A stretch of DNA of 64,000 nucleotides from Distichodus sexfasciatus (taxonomy: Eukaryota > Chordata > Actinopteri > Characiformes > Distichodontidae): NCBI GenBank assembly GCA_032718565.1, contig JAVGVS010000004.1, forward strand, positions 5,507,062 to 5,571,061, in the 5' to 3' direction. The notes under the pieces were generated by a model. The model ran no database searches, was not told the DNA's origin, and saw nothing but the letters and a program-made list of their open reading frames with translations. Positions 24,601 to 35,420 of this stretch are shown here, in pieces (positions within the stretch are counted from its first letter, which is position 1; each line of letters starts with the position of its first letter). The position numbers and the translations under genes are program-made.

Positions 24601-24837
24601 CATTCATTCATTATCCGAACCACTTAATCCCTATTGGGGTCATGGGGGTACGACAGCCTATTCCGGGAACTAAACCTGGGCAGGCACCAACACACCGCAG
24701 GGCACACACACTCACACAGTCATACTCACACTCTCACCTTACGGAGCCAATTTAGAGCTGCCAATCAATCTATATTGCATGCTTTTGGCCTGTGGTAGGA
24801 AACCGGAGCACCTGGAGAAAACCCACACAAACACTGG
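24601..24837 (-). mobile_element. SINE family C, truncated
   Basis: The tail CATTCATTATCCGAACCACT, TGGGCAGGCACCAACACACC and GGAGAAAACCCACAC match the other C copies; the tRNA-like head is missing. Confidence 0.75.
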
Positions 24838-25113
24838 GTGCCTTCTACATAAATATCTTTGAATTATATGTAAGATGTTGCATATTACTAAAAAGAATGT
24901 ATGTGTTTCAGTTTTCAATTTCAATATTGTTCCTATGTGACACATTAACACGTTCACTCTTAAAAGTCTGTAAATGATTGTTTTAAGTTGAACTAAGTTA
25001 AAGAAATATGTTAACATGACTTACTGATCAAATTATTTTTACAGTGTGTTTGGGTGATGAACAGCTTGGGTTTTCACACCTGAAAATTTTGTTTTAGCAC
25101 ACCAAATACAATG

Positions 25114-25543
25114 ATAAGCCATAACATTGTGACCATTAACAGGTGAATCGATGATGGAGTACTTAACAGTGAGTGAGAAATATTAGACAGCAAGTGAACA
25201 TTTTTTCCCTTGAGGAAAAATGTGTTGAAAGTGTAAAAATGGTCAATGCATAAGGATTTGGGCGACTTTCATGAGTGCCAAGTTGTGACAATGGCTAAAC
25301 AACTGGGTCAGAGCATCTCCAAAACTGAAGCTCTTCTTGTGGGATGTTGCCGGTCTTGTAAAGGTCAGGACCAAGGAAGGAAAACTGGTGAGCAAAGACT
25401 GGACCATTTTGCATTTTGTTTGATCCAATAAAAGAGCGAACGTAGCTCAAACTGAAAATGTTAATGCCAGTCCTAAAGGAAAAGTGTCAATACACTGTGC
25501 ACCTTTCTGACATGATATTAGGTGGTCATAATGCTGTGGCTGG
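25114..25543 (+). mobile_element. Internally deleted Tc1-like element
   Basis: The left end AAGCCATAACATTGTGACCA and the reverse complement of the right end, AGCCACAGCATTATGACCAC, are inverted repeats of the same motif. Between them a broken transposase N-terminus is readable at 25246-25431 (KDLGDFHECQ, LGQSISKTEALLVGC), then the sequence jumps to the 3' end. The catalytic part is deleted. It is a different Tc1 lineage from the one in usf2 intron 3. Confidence 0.8.
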
Positions 25544-26389
25544 TTGGCAAAGTACTGGTTTCCAAACCTTTTCTGTCCCTTCTTGTAGATAATAATAAGA
25601 CACACACATACACATCTTACTCTTCCAAACTGCAATGAAATAGATTTTAAACACTGTAAATGGGACACAACTTCAACTTCTTATTGTACAACACAAAAAA
25701 AAAAAAGGCTTCAACACCCGACATTTTTTCAGTGATTGGTGGGGACTTGCTTTGTGCTACAGATCTTCTCAAATTAGTGTTGCAGCTGTGAGACACACAC
25801 TCTTGATTCATTTGCAATGTCATTCATTTGCTTTGCCATGCCCCTCACTTTGGGAACCACTGGAGTAAAGTTTCGAGTTGAAATGTGTTCATTATTACAG
25901 ACAAAAATGGCAGTTTATGAGAAAATTAGTGCCACGGTGGAAATGAGATGTTCAGCTATTAAGGGGAAATTATATTAAATGACAGAAACTGACAATTTCC
26001 CTCTTGGCATAATTCAGTGAAGTCTGGAAAAAATTCTAAGCGGAATGAATCAGCATGTTAGATTTCAATAGAACTGCTTCACCTCTCCAATGTTGTCTTT
26101 TCGTCTTCTTAGCTTGTTTTCTTGCCTGTCTTTGCCTTTACTCTTAAACCCTGTTTTGCCATGGTCCATTGGCAGACATTCTAACACAGACACACATACA
26201 CACACACTTTCAGAACGGCGTCGGTGTGTCCGCTGTACTGTTTGACTGATCTCTGAACCCGTTTTCCCCTTGTTTGGCCATTACACAGTGCTGGGATTCA
26301 CCAGCTGAGAATGACAGCAGTCGTCCAACAGTTATCTTGTGCAATTTGAAAAATTTCTATTTGGAAAAAAACCCTATGCTTTTTGGGAA

Positions 26390-26900
26390 TTATACGCAGA
26401 GTGCATGCTTTTCTCCAGTATTATTTTGAGTACTTTGTACTTGGACTGAGTATTATCAATAAAGCAACTTTCACTCTCCACTTGACTATAATTCTAGTGA
26501 ATGTGATGTACTTTTTTACTCCACTACCTTTTTTCTGCCCACAGTTATTACTTGTTCAATTTTGCTCCTTTATGTCGGCAGCATAAAAACTGGTACTGAA
26601 GAGCTGATATTAGCACCTGCAGGTATTCATGCAAATGATAGCACAAAATTCTAATACTTGAATTCGAGATATTCAAATATTCTGTCAGCAGTCTGGTCCT
26701 CATCAATAAAGTGATTGAGAACTGGTATCAAGTAAATGAAAGCACTTATCTTCAAAACTTTGAACCAAGTATTTCTTGTAATGACTAACCATTACTAATA
26801 CCAGCAATGTGCTCTTAATTCTTACTTGTTAAGTATTGTTTACTTTTACTTATGTGTGACTTTCGAGCACATTGAATGATTTGTGCTTCAAGTTCTAAAT
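26390..26900. repeat. Possible dispersed repeat (ACTCCACTACC type)
   Basis: Contains TTTTGAGTACTTTGTACTTG, ACTTTTTTACTCCACTACC and similar phrases that I associate with a common fish repeat. The limits are guessed. Confidence 0.3.
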
Positions 26901-27279
26901 TGTTCTATAAGGCCAACAGTAATTTTTGTGGGTACTTTAAAATTGAGCACAAAGAACTAACTGTATAAGTATAATAAGTATAATAAGTATAATAGCATAA
27001 TTTGTCCTAGTCTAGCCTGCAATCCCCCAACAGGCCACTAATGGTCGCTTTGTCTTGTTCTCCAGTTTTCGTCTATGGTTTGTGCACATCACTTATGTTT
27101 CTCCTCAGTTAAGTGAGCTTTTCTCTTTTGTCTTTGTGCTAGCATTTGTTCTGTGTTATTTTGTCGTGTTGCCACTTTCTCTCTTGCCAAAAACAAAATG
27201 TCACATTTTATTCCACCTATAGAAACGTTTAGCCATACTAATGCTAAAGTAAAGTATTGCACTTGATTGCACTTTTTCA

Positions 27280-28008
27280 CCTTCTGCAATCAGGCAGAAG
27301 GTTCCGCACCATCGTGGCCAAAACAGAGAGACTCAGGAGGAGTTTCTATCCTCAGGCCATCCGTTTCCTAAACCAGGACATGCCTTTCTAAGCCTGTTTC
27401 TCTTATTACATGCTGCTAATACATACCTCGTTGTTACAATAACTTATACTGTAAACTTCCATGTTATTACATGCTGCTAATACATACCTCATATTGTTAC
27501 AATAACTTACACTGTAAATGTCCATGTTATTATATGCTGCTAATATATACCTCATATTGTTACAATAACTTATACTGTCTGACTGTGATGTAAACCTCAA
27601 TTGTGATAATCACTTATACTGGTTACCACATTTCATTGTCCATATCACATGCTCTACTCTGCTACCTACAATGCTGCAGTTGCACTTGGCACTTTAAAAA
27701 AATCATCATTGCACCTGTCTGTCCTAGCACAATTTTACAATCTCAGGTTAAAAACTCTGCACATGTAACTTTATATTCCTTATTGTAAAATATAGTATAT
27801 AGTTAATTTTTGTCCTGCTACCCCAACCTCCGTATTTAAGTTAGCATTTATGGTTGTAAGGTTGTATTGCGTCTCTGTCTTTGTTTTCTTCTTGTCTATG
27901 GCACAGTTAAAAGAGCGGATCAGGATACATTTCACTGCATGTTGTACCTGTATAACTTGCATGTGACAAATAAAGAATCTTGAATCTTGAATCTTGAATC
28001 TTGATTGC
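27280..28008 (+). mobile_element. 3' end of a non-LTR retrotransposon (LINE)
   Basis: The first 100 bp encodes GRRFRTIVAKTERLRRSFYP then QAIRFLN and a stop: the C-terminal end of a LINE reverse-transcriptase ORF. The 3' UTR follows and ends with AATAAAGAATCTTGAATCTT, a run of GAATCTT units. The copy is truncated at its 5' end. The exact clade (CR1/L2/Rex-like) is not settled. Confidence 0.75.
27406..27575 (+). repeat. Three tandem units of about 60 bp inside the LINE 3' UTR
   Basis: Each unit contains TGCTGCTAATACATACCTC (third unit: TAATATATACCTC) and TTGTTACAATAACTTA, and ends with an ACTGT word. The second and third share an extra AT before TTGTTAC. Confidence 0.85.
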
Positions 28009-28730
28009 ACACATATTTCATTCATGTTAGTCATATTTACTGGGTGTTACTGCTGTGAAACTCAGAAAGGAAGTGAACCCAAAGTTCTGCTTTCAGTTAA
28101 ATAGCTGTGTTACTTACCTTTACCACATTTAATCTCAAGTAATGTTTGGAGAATATATTTCTCATGTCTTGTTCTCTATTAAAGTTTTAATCAAGAGACT
28201 ATACTACATCTTGCTGTGCAGTGTCTGGAAAGGCATTGCCAAAACACCTTGCTTCTTTTTTCTTGTTTGTGAGGATGGGTTTTACATCTGGTTAATGCTT
28301 CTGTGTTGGCTGCTATTGTCTGTCATCTCCAGGTGCACGGTGAGGCTACAGCGTGGCAGGGGGTTTTGTGTATGGATGACTACAGCCAGGCGGCATGTCT
28401 CTTTTATTTATTCATACAAGTTCATGCCTTTATTCCCACAATGCTGCTCATCTGAGGCTGCAGAAATCATTATGCCTTCCCATGCTTCCTCTATTCTTGG
28501 CAAAAGAAGCTGCATTTGCTCAATTTAAAGAACAAGCAAGTGATTTGAAACAGGAAGTGATGCGGTCAAGGAAATGATATGCTAAACAGCAGGCTTGGAG
28601 AAGTGGAGGGGGGAAGCCATTGCATCATGCACTGGCTGCTTGCTGTAGCATTTTTTTTTTTGAAACAAGGATTTGAGAACAAGTTGTAATGGCATGATGG
28701 GCTTTGGTTGAGTTTTGGGGCGATGGTTGG

Positions 28731-29284
28731 GAACCAGACTGTACCCAGTTGTACCCAGGGTTTGGCAAAGGGTTCAGTGCTTGGACCCAGGGTTTAGAAT
28801 AGGGTTCAGTGCTTGGACCAGGTTAAGTGTTTGGTCTTAGGCTTTGGAACTGGGTTCATTCCTTCGAACTATGGCTTGGAACCAGTTCAGTGCTTCGCCC
28901 CAGGGTTTGGAGTAGATTTCAGTGCTTAGACTCAAGGTTGGGGACTGCGCTTCAGTCCTTTTTTCCAGGATTTGGTCCAGGTGCATTTGTTGAGTTCAGG
29001 GTTTGAAACCAGTTTCATTTGTTGGATCCAGGTGTTGGGACTGGTTTCACTGCTTGGTACCATGGCTTGGGAATGGCTTCAGTTTTGAACTCAAAATTTG
29101 GAAAAAGTTTATTTGTTTGAACCAGGGTTTGGAGGCAAGTTCAGTGCTTGGACCCAAGGTCTTGGATCTGGGTTCATTGGTTTTGAACCATGAATGGTTT
29201 TAGGACAGGGCTATTTATTGGACACAGGGTTTGGGATCGAGTTCAGTGCCTTAACTGATGATGGAAAATTGGTTCAGGATTTGG
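28731..29284 (+). repeat. Degenerate minisatellite, unit about 36-40 bp
   Basis: Diverged copies of a motif like CTTGGACCCAGGGTTTGGAA followed by GGGTTCAGTG recur about fifteen times across 550 bp. The copies differ by substitutions and small indels. No array of this unit was seen elsewhere in the window. Confidence 0.75.
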
Positions 29285-29845
29285 TAGGGGTGTAATGTTA
29301 CAGAAAGGTCATGGTTCGGCTCACACTATGGTTCTGATATCACGGTTCAGTACGGTTCTGATACAGCGAATTTAAGTAACAAAAAATTCTAAAGCATGAG
29401 ACTTGGTTTGTTTTCATTTATTTTAAATAAACAGCAGTGTATTAACCAGTAAACACACACTCTTGCTTATATTTTCATGTATGGATGACAAAAAACAACT
29501 GAGACATCTTGTGTTATTAATAGAAATTAGTAATTCACTTGGAACCCAAAATAATTCCACATGCTTGATTTAAAAGATGAGGGTGGGTTTTCCAGCTCGT
29601 CTGTGCCGTTTTCAGTAGTCATGTTATGAGCGCTCTCATGAGATGCGAATCAGCTTGAAGCTAAACTTTTTTAAGGTCGCTGTTTAATGTTTCCGTATGA
29701 AACTCACGCTTGTAAATTTAGTTCTGCATTACTTTAATCACGTCTCCTCCGTCGTACCGCGTATTCTCCCTACGACATCATGTACCGAACCGTAACCCAT
29801 GTACCGTGACAGTTCGGAACAAATACATGTGCCGTTACAGCCCTA
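29285..29845. mobile_element. Non-autonomous hAT-like element
   Basis: The left end TAGGGGTGTAATGTTAC and the reverse complement of the right end, TAGGGCTGTAACGGCAC, are imperfect inverted repeats. The flanks GGATTTGG (29277-29284) and GGATTTTG (29846-29853) form an 8-bp duplication with one mismatch, as expected for hAT. Repeated GGTTCGG and GGTACGG-like words occur inside; there is no transposase. Confidence 0.8.
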
Positions 29846-29853
29846 GGATTTTG

Positions 29854-31157
29854 ACAAAGTTAAAAAGTTGGGACCAGAACTAGTGGTTGAGCCTAGTATT
29901 AATTATAAACATCTTAATTAAGCAATAAAAAGAGAAATACTAAAATATTGTCATTTTATTGCGGAGCTAATTTTTAGGAAATCACAAGAATTTGGTGAAA
30001 TCTGCTGACCAACTGTGTGGACATAGAGTAACCACTGCTATCAGATGGGGCAATAATGACATCAGCAGTTTTCCTTAGCAACACAGTGGGCTTGAGCAGT
30101 CTGTGTCAGATATAGAGTAGATGATGACATGGCAAAAACAGGTTGTTTTGCTAGTAAATTTTACTTTGGTGGGTGGAGATGAGACCTTCAAAGGACTAAA
30201 ACAGAAACAGACATGTATTGTAAGTAAACCATGATTTGCGATAGAGAGAAAGAGAGGTCATTGACCAAGACCAGAAGAGGATAGTGGAGTGGCGCCTGTT
30301 AGGAGCCAGCATCTGTTTGACCAAAAGATTTTCTCTGATAGTGGTGGCGTCTACTAAAGGACAGTGGTGGACACGTCCGCACAAACACACTTGCAAGTTC
30401 TTATGTATGAACATAAAGTAATCATAAAGCTAACTCCTAAAAAACATCAGGTACATTCACAAAACCAAAAAATAATATGAGCAGAAGAATATCCACTTGG
30501 CACATTCAATCAATGTAGGGAATGAAACATAAAACTGTTTATTGTGCCATTATATTCAATGAGGTTAGAAATTGATTGCTAGCATCATTCTTTGGAATGT
30601 CTTATGTCCATGGGCCCAGTGTCTTTGCCATTCATTAAATCCTGAATATAAAGTCAATATGAAGAAAGCATTATCTATAAACACAAGAAAATGATGGAAA
30701 CTGTGATGTTTTTTTCTAACATTTGCTTCTATCACACCTTTTTAACAATCAAAATTTAGACAAACTTCCTTATTAACCTCAAATGACTCAAAATTACGAC
30801 AAAGGGAAATTCATTTTCACTTCGGTTAAGAAACAGAAAATATGAAATTCTAATACATGCTTGTAACAATAAGGCATCCATCCATCATTAATGAGGGTTC
30901 TGGTTTTGAAGGCCAATTCTTAATAACAACAAATTCAATCACAACACATTACGTACGATTAATGTTTCTATACTTTCATGAGTCATTTTACAATGGAAAG
31001 TAACATGTAGAAAAACCTACATTTGAACTAAAGCAAAAATCATTCATTGCTGTATTTATTGACTCTGACTTGTCGTCTACCCAGAGTCAATACAAAGTGA
31101 CAAAAGATTATCGCTGAATGAGACAGTCTGGCGCGAAGGGTTATCCCATCACTGGCT

Positions 31158-31242
<85 letters not shown>

Positions 31243-32180
31243 TTATTATTTTGAATTATTATTTTGTATATGACTCAATATTCATTAGTGCTTCATCAAC
31301 ATCAAATGAGATGACCTACTTTAAAGTCACATAAAATATTTACTAACTGCAGTCTTGACTGGAATGTTTTTTTTAAATCATCAGAGACACAGAAAAGATC
31401 ATAATTTGTAGATCTAACAATACATCACAAAAACTCTATCATTTCTTTAATGGTCATCTCCATTTCATTTAGAATTGATTCTAAAATACTGATTAGTATT
31501 TAAAACTTTAATTTGATATTTTGCATATAGAGGGTCTGATTTTGTCTGACTGAATGTGTCACATTATGTCTCTTAAAGATCAAGTGTCTTCTAGCTGAAA
31601 ATGTCTAAAAAATTATAGCTAAAAAGTAAAATACAAGAAATATGGAGAAGCAGCCTTCAGTATTTATGCACCAAAGGTTTTGCAGATACTGCCCTTAGAT
31701 ACCTGTCCGGCTTATTCTTTTAATATTTTTAGGAAAACACCTGAAAACATACTTTTTTACACTGTTCTACATGTGACAAATACATAATATTGAATCTTTT
31801 TGTTTTAATATGATTTCTTTATATTTGAGTGTCGTCTTATTTATTAAGAATACCTTTCATGTATTTGAATTCAGCCCAAAGTGCCTTACCTAGAGTCCAA
31901 ATAAGTACCAACAATAAGAATAGAACCAAAATATGAAAGGTGCTATATAAACTAAATAAATAAATAAATGCATACAAAAATGGATTTACAGTTAAATCTG
32001 TAAGTGGATTTCCCCAGTAGCAGTGTTTCTGAGTTTGTTTCCTTCAAGCTTGATTATTGAATTTGACATTGAACTTCCTCAGAGATCAGCGCTTTTGTGC
32101 CGTAACACAAAAGAAGAACCTAATTAAGATTTTTTAAATGCATCTCATGATTCTTATTCAGACTTCAAGCTAGGTTAGGA
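29854..32180. other. Intergenic DNA upstream of hamp
   Basis: AT-rich with no exon-like frame. It contains the long (TA)n tract listed separately. Nothing else is recognised. Confidence 0.45.
31160..31239. repeat. (TA)40 microsatellite
   Basis: 80 bp of perfect alternating TA about 1.3 kb upstream of the hamp start codon. Confidence 0.97.
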
Positions 32181-32187
32181 GAAGCTG

Positions 32188-32349
32188 TATAAATACCTAG
32201 CGTGCATAATTATTGGCAGATTTGTGTAAATTCCTGGCAGTTTGCGAGTCGAAATCCCCCCACGTGTCACTGCGGTAAATTAGGTAATAAGAGATGGCGG
32301 GAAAAGGGTGGAAAAGTTGAGTGGGCAGAGCCTAAAGTGAGCATAAATA
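32188..32349 (+). promoter_or_regulatory. hamp promoter with TATA-like boxes and a CACGTG E-box
   Basis: A perfect E-box CACGTG lies at 32261-32266. A TATA-like CATAAATA at 32342-32349 would place the start near 32370 and give a 5' UTR of about 165 bp. A second, stronger TATAAATA is at 32188-32195, too far upstream for a short leader. USF proteins are known to act on hepcidin promoters through E-boxes; use here is inferred. Confidence 0.55.
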
Positions 32350-32535
32350 GCAGCTTAGCACACTGTGACAACGCAGAAACCGCCAAAAAGCAAGAGTTGG
32401 TAAAACCACTGAATTCTCCTTGTTACTCCTCATCTTTGACTATAAGAAGGACGACGAAAGGAAGATTTGCTCCTGAAAAACAAAGTATCATAAGATTTGG
32501 AAAAGACTGACAAGCTAGCAACTGAAGAAAAGAAG

Positions 32536-32625
32536 ATGAAATCTGTTAGCATCGCCTTCGCCCTCACAATTCTTGCTTGTGTTTGCGTTTATCAGACTCC
32601 GGCTCTGCCCTTATCTGATTCAGAG
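32536..32625 (+). CDS. hamp: hamp exon 1, signal peptide
   Basis: 30 codons ending LPLSDSE at donor GTAAGT. Confidence 0.96.
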
Positions 32626-33424
32626 GTAAGTTTCAATTATCCGGCGCAAAATCCAAAATATCTCTAGTTTTAAGAAAGTATGTTACACGGAAGCTTGGCT
32701 GTAACTGACAGTAAGACAGCAAGAAGGAACAAACAAATATAAACCATAACATGACACTTTTTGTTTCTGAAAATTGAGTATAGACACGTATTACAGACTG
32801 GGGTATGAATGATACTGGATTGTTAAGACGGTTCTGATTTAGATACTGACATTGATATTCAGACATGCAACAAATGATCACCTGTATATCATACCTTAAA
32901 TTCTCAAATATCAAAATTGGTATCAGTATTAAAAATCCAATATCCATCATAATCTATTCTATTCTATAATAATATATAATAATAACTTTATTCCATTTTC
33001 TAGTGTGTTTTTCCAAGTCATTATATATATATATATATATATAGCTATACACATATATTTCCTAACATATTTTGCTTCTCATTTTAGCCTCAGCCGGAGG
33101 AGCACATGGAAACTGAAGTGGCCCAGCCGGCGTCACATTGGATTGCAGTTTCGGCAGAGACGAGACCCGAGGTAGCCCTCCTTTAGACTCTAAAATACAT
33201 ATTTGAGTATTCTTTAATAATACGCTGCTCTGCACTGGAGGAAACCACTTCCAAAAGGGCAGTGAGTATAAAAAGCAGAAGAGTCTAAAAGGGTAACGAG
33301 TGACTAACAACTTTGCCCTTTTCAGGTTTTATTCAGGACCAAGCGTCAGAGCCACCTCTCGCTGTGCCGATACTGCTGCAACTGCTGCCGCAACAAAGGC
33401 TGCGGATTCTGCTGCAGGTTCTAG
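32536..33424 (+). CDS. hamp: Hepcidin prepropeptide (three exons)
   Basis: Exons 32536-32625, 33088-33171 and 33326-33424 are all in phase 0, giving 90 aa. Residues 1-24 form a signal peptide (MKSVSIAFALTILACVCVYQ then TPAL). The acidic propeptide follows (EEHMETEVAQPASHW). The furin-type site RTKR is at 62-65. The mature peptide is 25 residues (66-90), starting QSHLSL, with eight cysteines at mature positions 7, 10, 11, 13, 14, 19, 22 and 23, the full hepcidin pattern of four disulfides. The QSHLSL N-terminus is the fish hamp1-type end associated with ferroportin binding. It is a secreted liver hormone that lowers iron export and also has antimicrobial activity. No defect is seen. Only one copy is in this window. 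Confidence 0.97.
33088..33171 (+). CDS. hamp: hamp exon 2, propeptide
   Basis: 28 codons from PQPEEHMETEV to AETRPE. The acceptor is ATTTTAG and the donor GTAGCC. Confidence 0.94.
33326..33424 (+). CDS. hamp: hamp exon 3, furin site and mature peptide
   Basis: 32 codons plus TAG. VLFRTKR is followed by the cysteine-rich 25-residue peptide. The acceptor is TTTTCAG. Another open frame across this exon is longer but is not the hepcidin frame. Confidence 0.97.
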   Translation, partial: VLFRTKRQSHLSLCRYCCNCCRNKGCGFCCRF

Positions 33425-33693
33425 AGCCAGATTTCCCATTATGGAATGGAATGCCACTCAGAGACATTTACTTATTTATCCTGCTGGATAAAGGATTCAT
33501 GCCTCACCTCGTCCCTCTGCTGTCATCGCTTCCTTTTTGTGGACTTGGCTTTGGTGTGGAATCCTGCCACTGTCTACAAATACAAACACGGGTCAAAAAT
33601 GAATATATTCCTGCTTCAGAAACATATACTGGAAACTCTGTTGCCACACCACATTACAACAGTGATAGCATTTCCAAAAACATTGTTAGCTAC

Positions 33694-33699
33694 AATAAA
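33694..33699 (+). terminator. hamp polyadenylation signal, proximal candidate
   Basis: AATAAA, 270 bp past the stop codon. A second signal lies at 33921. Confidence 0.5.
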
Positions 33700-33920
33700 A
33701 CTACATCTAACAAATAGATCTGTTCACCTAAGGATGCTGCAACTGATATTGAAGTACAAAAATAATTTATTAATAGTAAGCAACCTGAACACCAAAAAAA
33801 GTAAACTAAAATGTGAGTTTTTACAGCTGTATTTTGTACTTATTTTCAATTTTTTATGTCTGTTGTACATATCGTAAAATCATTACTGTTGGCGAGTAGG
33901 TTGTTGTGATACAAGTTTTT

Positions 33921-33926
33921 AATAAA
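33921..33926 (+). terminator. hamp polyadenylation signal, distal candidate
   Basis: AATAAA about 500 bp past the stop codon, within the first unit of the downstream repeat block. Confidence 0.4.
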
Positions 33927-34241
33927 CATGTTTCATACAACATGCTGTTTCATACTATGGCTTGCTGGAAACCTTTGTGGACTTTTAAGAGGCTGCAAAG
34001 TGAAAAGAATTTATTTAGGGGAAATTTTTTGATCTTTTAAAACAATTGAAACACCACGTAAAGGCTCCACCTGCTGGTCAAACACATGTATAGCAATGAC
34101 AAAATGTGATTTGAAGTAAATATGTAGCCTAATCAACAAAAAATTCAGTTTTTACAATGTATTTTTTCTACTTGTTTTCTTTTTATGCATATCATAGATT
34201 TTTGTTATTAGTAGAAGTTTTTTATCAACATGTTTCATACA

Positions 34242-34598
34242 GAGCGGCACGGTGGCGCAGTGGTTAGCTCTGCCACCTCATGACAAGAAGGTCCTGGGTT
34301 TGAACCCCAGATTGGCCATAGGGAATTTCTTTGTGGAGTTTGCATGCTCTACCCGTGTTCGTCTAGGTTTCCTCCAGGTGCTCCGGTTTCCTCCCACAGT
34401 CCAAACTGTAGGTTAACTGGCAACTCTAAATTGGCCCGGTAAGGTGTGAATGGGAGTGTGCTTGTGTGAGAGTATGTGCTCTGTGGTGTGTTGGCACTGG
34501 CCAGGGTTGGTCCCCCCGCCTTGCGCCTGTAGTTCCCGGTATAGGCTCTGGTCCCCGCGACCCCAGTTGGGATTTAGCGGTTTGGACTGAATGAATTA
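34242..34598 (+). mobile_element. SINE family C with target-site duplication
   Basis: Body from GAGCGGCACGGTGGCGCAGT to the TGAATGAATTA tail, 357 bp. It is flanked by the exact 12-bp direct repeat ATGTTTCATACA (34230-34241 and 34599-34610). The B box is GGGTTTGAACCCC. This copy shows that family C moves by retrotransposition. Confidence 0.88.
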
Positions 34599-35149
34599 AT
34601 GTTTCATACAATTTGCTGATGAAGAGCTTTCCATCTGTAACAAATATGCTAAGGAAAAAAATGTTTAAAAGAACCAAAACATTTGGGGTTCCACACACCA
34701 GCCCCACCTGCTGGTCAAACAGATTTATTGCAATGACTAAATGTAACTATTAAAATACTTTCCCAGTAAAACCAACCTCAATAACCGTTGCTCGGTAGAT
34801 TTGTAAAATTCATAATAATAAGCATAGAAAAAACTGTCAAAACATCATAGGAGCCTCATCTTCTGCTCAAATGAGACCATTAAAGTTTATTTCAGATGAG
34901 CAAACATAAATTTTGTATCCAAATATGTAAACAAATGTATCAGTTGTACTCTACAAGCATCAAGTTATCCAAAGAAATTGATATATGCTTCAAAATGCTT
35001 ACAATCGCCATTTCACGTTCGCCATCGTCAATGTTACATAATGAGACTGTTGTAGAAAATTTGATAGCTAATTATAGAGTTATGCCTCCCATATGCTGTG
35101 GCTAAGCTCCTGATCCTTGGAAGCTAACTAGTACAACTCAACGATGAGG

Positions 35150-35420
35150 AATATGCATACGTTACCTTGGCTGTAATGGCTTCCCACTCGACCGTTTTTG
35201 CGCATTAGCGGCCTCTTCATCCATCACATTTTTTTTTCTTTTTTAGCATTTGCATTTAAATCGCCTCAGAGGCAAAAGCAGCACTGCCGACCTGGCGGCA
35301 GTCGATAGTCTTGAAATTCCTAAGGAGAATGGATGGCAAGTGTAAAAGGAGGCAGGGACGCAACGCAAACATGCCATTCGTTCCGCTGCTTTGAGGCAGC
35401 ACCTGGTGTTATTAGTATAA
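35150..35420. other. Complex non-repetitive island, possible regulatory element
   Basis: Contains a POU octamer ATTTGCAT (35248-35255) and balanced, non-repetitive sequence around CGACCTGGCGGCAGTCG. No exon structure. A regulatory role is inferred only from composition. Confidence 0.25.

Larger units (their letters stand above)
33826..34895 (+). repeat. Degenerate repeated block spanning hamp 3' flank
   Basis: Unit 1 (33826-34147) and unit 2 (34148-34760, split by a SINE) share TTTTTACA, then TTTATG, then AACATGTTTCATACAA with TGCTG, then CCACCTGCTGGTCAAACA and GCAATGAC.AAATGT. A third, more diverged piece follows (CATCTTCTGCTCAAATGAGA). The distal hamp AATAAA lies in unit 1; unit 2 has ATCAAC at that position. 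Confidence 0.65.

Noticed and set aside
33313..33877. Longer open frames overlapping hamp exon 3
   Set aside because: They are in the wrong frame; the spliced hepcidin frame explains the sequence and ends at 33424.
34148..34760. A second hepcidin gene in the repeated block
   Set aside because: No cysteine-rich exon or RxKR site precedes unit 2; only the 3' flank is repeated.
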